Of a stretch of 43,443 nucleotides of DNA, positions 41,267 through 43,443 are shown in pieces. The stretch lies in contig CAMVKN010000027.1 in NCBI GenBank assembly GCA_947168045.1, positions 1-43,443 on the forward strand, in the 5' to 3' direction. How positions within the stretch are numbered: position 1 is the stretch's first letter; each line of letters starts with the position of its first letter. The position numbers and the translations under genes are program-made. A model generated the notes under the pieces. The model was not told the origin of the DNA. It did not search any database and was given only the letters and a program-made list of their open reading frames with translations. This stretch comes from an uncultured Prevotellaceae bacterium. Its GTDB lineage: Bacteria > Bacteroidota > Bacteroidia > Bacteroidales > Bacteroidaceae.

Positions 41267-41350
41267 AGTTCCAAAGAATCCGCCACAAAATTACTAATAA
41301 TTGGCATCAATCAACTATTTTGCAAGTGAATGTATGTTATTTCGGGCAAG

Positions 41351-41413
41351 AAAGTTGGTGCGCACCACTTAAAAGTTGGTGCTAACCACTTAAAAGTTGG
41401 TGCAAACCACTTT
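41351..41413 (+). repeat. Three tandem 21-base dyad repeats upstream of carbonic anhydrase
   Basis: Units at 41351-41371, 41372-41392 and 41393-41413 each read AAAGTTGGTGC, two variable bases, then ACCACTT. Each unit is nearly palindromic. The array ends 18 bases before the -7 box TAACTTTG, so it covers the promoter region. Confidence 0.85.
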
Positions 41414-41431
41414 TTTCTAAAGAAAAATGAG

Positions 41432-41439
41432 TAACTTTG
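41432..41439 (+). promoter_or_regulatory. -7 box of the carbonic anhydrase operon
   Basis: TAACTTTG, 28 bases before the ATG at 41468. The -33 position falls in the last 21-base repeat and has no clear TTG. Confidence 0.5.
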
Positions 41440-41467
41440 TAGCCGCTAAGAAACAATTGAGACCAAT

Positions 41468-42025
41468 ATGATAGACCAGATTATCGACTACAACAAGACT
41501 TTCGTAGAGCAGAAGGGCTACGAGAGGTATATCACGGACAAGTACCCTGACAAGAAACTGGCCGTGCTGTCTTGTATGGACACCCGTCTGACCGAACTGC
41601 TCCCTGCAGCTTTGGGGTTGAAGAATGGTGATGCCAAGATTATCAAGAACGCTGGAGGACTTGTCATCTCAGCCTTTGACTCAGCCATGCGTAGTCTGAT
41701 TGTAGCTATCTATGAGTTGGGAGTTGAGGAGATTATGGTTGTTGCTCACTCGCATTGTGGAGCCTGCCACATGAGCTATGACCATTTCCACCACGAAATG
41801 ATAGCAAGGGGCGTGAGTGATGAAACGCTTGACACCATCCGCAAGTGTGGAATAGACTTAGACCAGTGGTTAGAGGGATTCAAAGACACGCCGACCTCAG
41901 TAAGAAAGACCGTTGAGACCATCAAGACCCATCCGCTCGTTCCAAAGGATATAGTGGTCAGGGGGTTCATCATTGATTCAGAGACAGGCAAGTTGGAGGA
42001 AATAGACATAACAAAAACAATATGA
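41468..42025 (+). CDS. Beta-class carbonic anhydrase
   Basis: The enzyme interconverts CO2 and bicarbonate, a substrate of carbamoyl-phosphate synthetase and carboxylases. The protein has 185 residues. Zinc and catalytic residues are visible: CMDTRL (Cys-x-Asp-x-Arg) near residue 36, and VVAHSHCGACHM with the histidine and second cysteine near residues 97-100. The KIIKNAGGLV segment is also typical. There is no signal peptide, so it is cytoplasmic. Its stop overlaps the start of the next gene (ATGA), so they are translationally coupled. Confidence 0.92.
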   Translation: MIDQIIDYNKTFVEQKGYERYITDKYPDKKLAVLSCMDTRLTELLPAALGLKNGDAKIIKNAGGLVISAFDSAMRSLIVAIYELGVEEIMVVAHSHCGACHMSYDHFHHEMIARGVSDETLDTIRKCGIDLDQWLEGFKDTPTSVRKTVETIKTHPLVPKDIVVRGFIIDSETGKLEEIDITKTI

Positions 42026-42585
42026 AAAACTTTAAGTCAACAGCGTGGGTCCTCCCACAACCAGTGCTGATTATCGGCACTTATGATAAGAACGGTAAGC
42101 CCAATGCCATGAACGCTGCATGGGGTGGCCAATGGGACATGCACGAAATCATGATTTCACTGGGTTCTCATGCTACAACAGACAATCTTGCTGAAAACCA
42201 TGAATTTACGGTTACCTTCGCTACTGCCGATACCATGACAGCCTCTGACTATGTAGGTATCGTTAGCGGCAGGAACACACCTGACAAGATGGATAAGGCA
42301 GGTTGGACTGTGGAGAAAGCGCCCAATGTCAATGCTCCTGTGTTCAAGGAGTTCCCAATGACGCTTGAATGTCGGGTTAAGCAGAAGATAGACGAAAGCG
42401 CGACTGGCTATTATCTCGTTGCAGAAATCGTCAATATCCTCTGTGATGAAAAGTACCTGGCAGAAGACGGCAAACCCGACGTAGAGAAAATGGAACTTAT
42501 CACATACGACCCGGTACACCACACCTACATTCAGCTGGGGAAGACTGTTGGTAATGCTTTCTCTGATGGCAAGCAGCTAAAGTAA
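42022..42585 (+). CDS. Flavin reductase-like (FMN-binding split barrel) protein
   Basis: The protein has 187 residues. PQPVLIIGTYDKNGKPNAMN, ISLGSHATTDNLAENHEFTV and LECRVKQKIDES are the pattern of the flavin reductase-like FMN-binding split-barrel family, which reduces flavins or flavin-bound substrates with NAD(P)H. Bacteroidales members usually remain annotated only at family level. It overlaps the carbonic anhydrase gene by four bases and precedes the YdeI-like gene by seven. Confidence 0.88.
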   Translation: MKNFKSTAWVLPQPVLIIGTYDKNGKPNAMNAAWGGQWDMHEIMISLGSHATTDNLAENHEFTVTFATADTMTASDYVGIVSGRNTPDKMDKAGWTVEKAPNVNAPVFKEFPMTLECRVKQKIDESATGYYLVAEIVNILCDEKYLAEDGKPDVEKMELITYDPVHHTYIQLGKTVGNAFSDGKQLK

Positions 42586-42592
42586 GCGGCCA

Positions 42593-42931
42593 ATGGAAGT
42601 AACAGGCTTGTTGACATTCACAGAAAGAAAGCAGCTGAGGGAATGGTTTGAGCAAAACCATCTTTCAGAGAAATCCTGCTGGGTGGCTTGCAACAGGTCA
42701 AAGACTCCCAAGGCAGATACACTGCCCTACATTGAAATAGTAGAGGAGGCCTTATGTTTCGGATGGATTGACTCTACGTTGAAGAAACTGCCTGATGGTC
42801 GATTGGCACAAAGACTTTCACCAAGAAGGAAAGGTAGCCATTGGACGGAACTCAACAAAGAACGGTGCAGGCATCTCGAAGCGAAGGGGCAGATGACTGA
42901 TTCTGGGAGAAAAGCATTAACAGCGATATGA
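42593..42931 (+). CDS. YdeI/OmpD-associated family protein, C-terminally short
   Basis: The protein has 112 residues. TFTERKQLREWFEQNH, YIEIVEEALCFGWIDSTLKK, RLAQRLSPRRKGSHWTELNK and ALTAI match the N-terminal part of the YdeI family, whose members usually have about 190 residues. The last ~70 residues are absent: the frame ends with TGA overlapping an ATG at 42928. I see no continuation in other frames. It could be a short natural version or a truncated gene. Confidence 0.7.
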   Translation: MEVTGLLTFTERKQLREWFEQNHLSEKSCWVACNRSKTPKADTLPYIEIVEEALCFGWIDSTLKKLPDGRLAQRLSPRRKGSHWTELNKERCRHLEAKGQMTDSGRKALTAI

Positions 42932-42987
42932 GCTTCATCAAGTACATAGCATACGAGATGAAGTCACCACGAAAAAGAGAAAAAAGC

Positions 42988-43389
42988 ATGAAGATAATAG
43001 ATGATACATTACTTACACAAGTAGCGGACGAAGCGAAGAAGTCCCCAAGGCTGAGGATGAACTACAATTTCCATCAGAGTCTGGATGAGAAATGCCACCG
43101 TTTCCTCAACTGTCTGGAACCTGGCACATTCATACCCGTGCATCATCATCCCACCAAGGCCGAGACTTTTGTAATCCTGAAAGGTAAAGTCAAAGTCTCT
43201 ACCTACAATGATGACGGCGAGGTGTTGGAGTCCTGTGTCATCAGTCACGACAGTGGAACCTATGGCGTTGACATACCGAAGAATGTTTGGCATGGCCTTG
43301 AATGTCTTGAACCCTCCGTACTTCTGGAGTGCAAAGAGGGGCCATTTGTTGAGCATGAAGTTGATGGAATCCTGGAAATAATAAAATGA
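42988..43389 (+). CDS. WbuC-like cupin protein
   Basis: The protein has 133 residues counting from ATG 42988 (MKIIDDTLLTQVADEAKKSP), the usual start for the WbuC family. An in-frame ATG at 42928 would add 20 basic residues of unknown origin and overlap the preceding stop. The cupin metal motif PVHHHPTKAETFVILKGKVKV is clear, as are the second-block residues (VDIPKNVWHGLE). WbuC proteins are linked to surface-polysaccharide loci in other bacteria, but no such genes are nearby. Confidence 0.82.
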   Translation: MKIIDDTLLTQVADEAKKSPRLRMNYNFHQSLDEKCHRFLNCLEPGTFIPVHHHPTKAETFVILKGKVKVSTYNDDGEVLESCVISHDSGTYGVDIPKNVWHGLECLEPSVLLECKEGPFVEHEVDGILEIIK

Positions 43390-43443
43390 CTCAAGTTACT
43401 ATGTTTGCACCAGCAAACGCGACTGAGGCGAGAGCGCCCCGCC
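43390..43443. promoter_or_regulatory. Window end with a possible -7 box
   Basis: TATGTTTG at 43400-43407 fits the -7 consensus and could start a gene beyond the window. Nothing else is visible in the last 54 bases. Confidence 0.25.

Overview
The window looks like a chromosomal segment of a Bacteroidales bacterium, most likely of the Prevotella group. The evidence is as follows. Upstream of many genes there is a Bacteroidota-type -7 box (TAnnTTTG), sometimes with a TTG near -33. Shine-Dalgarno motifs are mostly weak. The gene content includes a TonB-dependent receptor with a carboxypeptidase-like N-terminal domain, a type III glutamine synthetase, LL-diaminopimelate aminotransferase (DapL) and a eukaryote (CAD)-like carbamoyl-phosphate synthetase. 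No rRNA, tRNA, CRISPR array, integrase or transposase gene is visible.

Layout. 1-7.3 kb (+): a Sel1-repeat protein, then an outer-membrane/surface locus of TonB receptor, small lipoprotein, DUF4876-like protein and a predicted beta-barrel. 7.3-9 kb: lptB converges on a SIMPL-domain gene. 9.2-13.8 kb (+): GH29 fucosidase, a PheC-like periplasmic lipoprotein, a BASS-family transporter, a YjbR-family protein and Hsp20. 13.9-17 kb (-): an AraC regulator and a decaying drug-efflux operon (TolC/EmrA in-frame deletion fusion, and an EmrB-like gene with an in-frame TGA). 17.2-18.1 kb: a metallo-beta-lactamase-fold gene followed by a relic of a second hsp20 3' end. 18.2-26.6 kb (-): the operon pyrG-purF-carAB-asnB. 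26.9-29.3 kb (-): glnK-amtB-outer membrane protein. 30.3-41.2 kb (+): gltB-gltD-dapF-dapL-glnN. 41.5-43.4 kb (+): beta-carbonic anhydrase, flavin reductase-like protein, a short YdeI-like protein and a WbuC-like cupin.

From 18 to 41 kb the window is a nitrogen-assimilation island: ammonium import (Amt) with its PII regulator, GS-GOGAT (glnN, gltBD), and a four-gene operon in which every product uses glutamine amide nitrogen (CTP, phosphoribosylamine, carbamoyl phosphate, asparagine). Lysine/peptidoglycan precursor genes (dapF, dapL) sit inside the GOGAT-GS operon.

The most unusual feature is a set of G/C-rich palindromic mini-elements lying inside these conserved genes without breaking the reading frame. 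At least three copies of one type (36 codons each, same frame, same orientation to transcription) sit in gltB and pyrG. Two copies of a second type (39 codons each) sit in carAB, and many half-elements ('arms') lie in gltB, gltD, dapF, purF, pyrG, carAB and in a lipoprotein signal peptide. A second class of repeat, heptamer arrays such as GAGTGAR, occurs at gene borders, in signal peptides and inside asnB and gltD. One palindromic element has apparently fused carA to carB. The fused protein contains only the first half of CarB and stops directly before asnB, so it would be a glutaminase plus one synthetase domain, an architecture that deserves testing.
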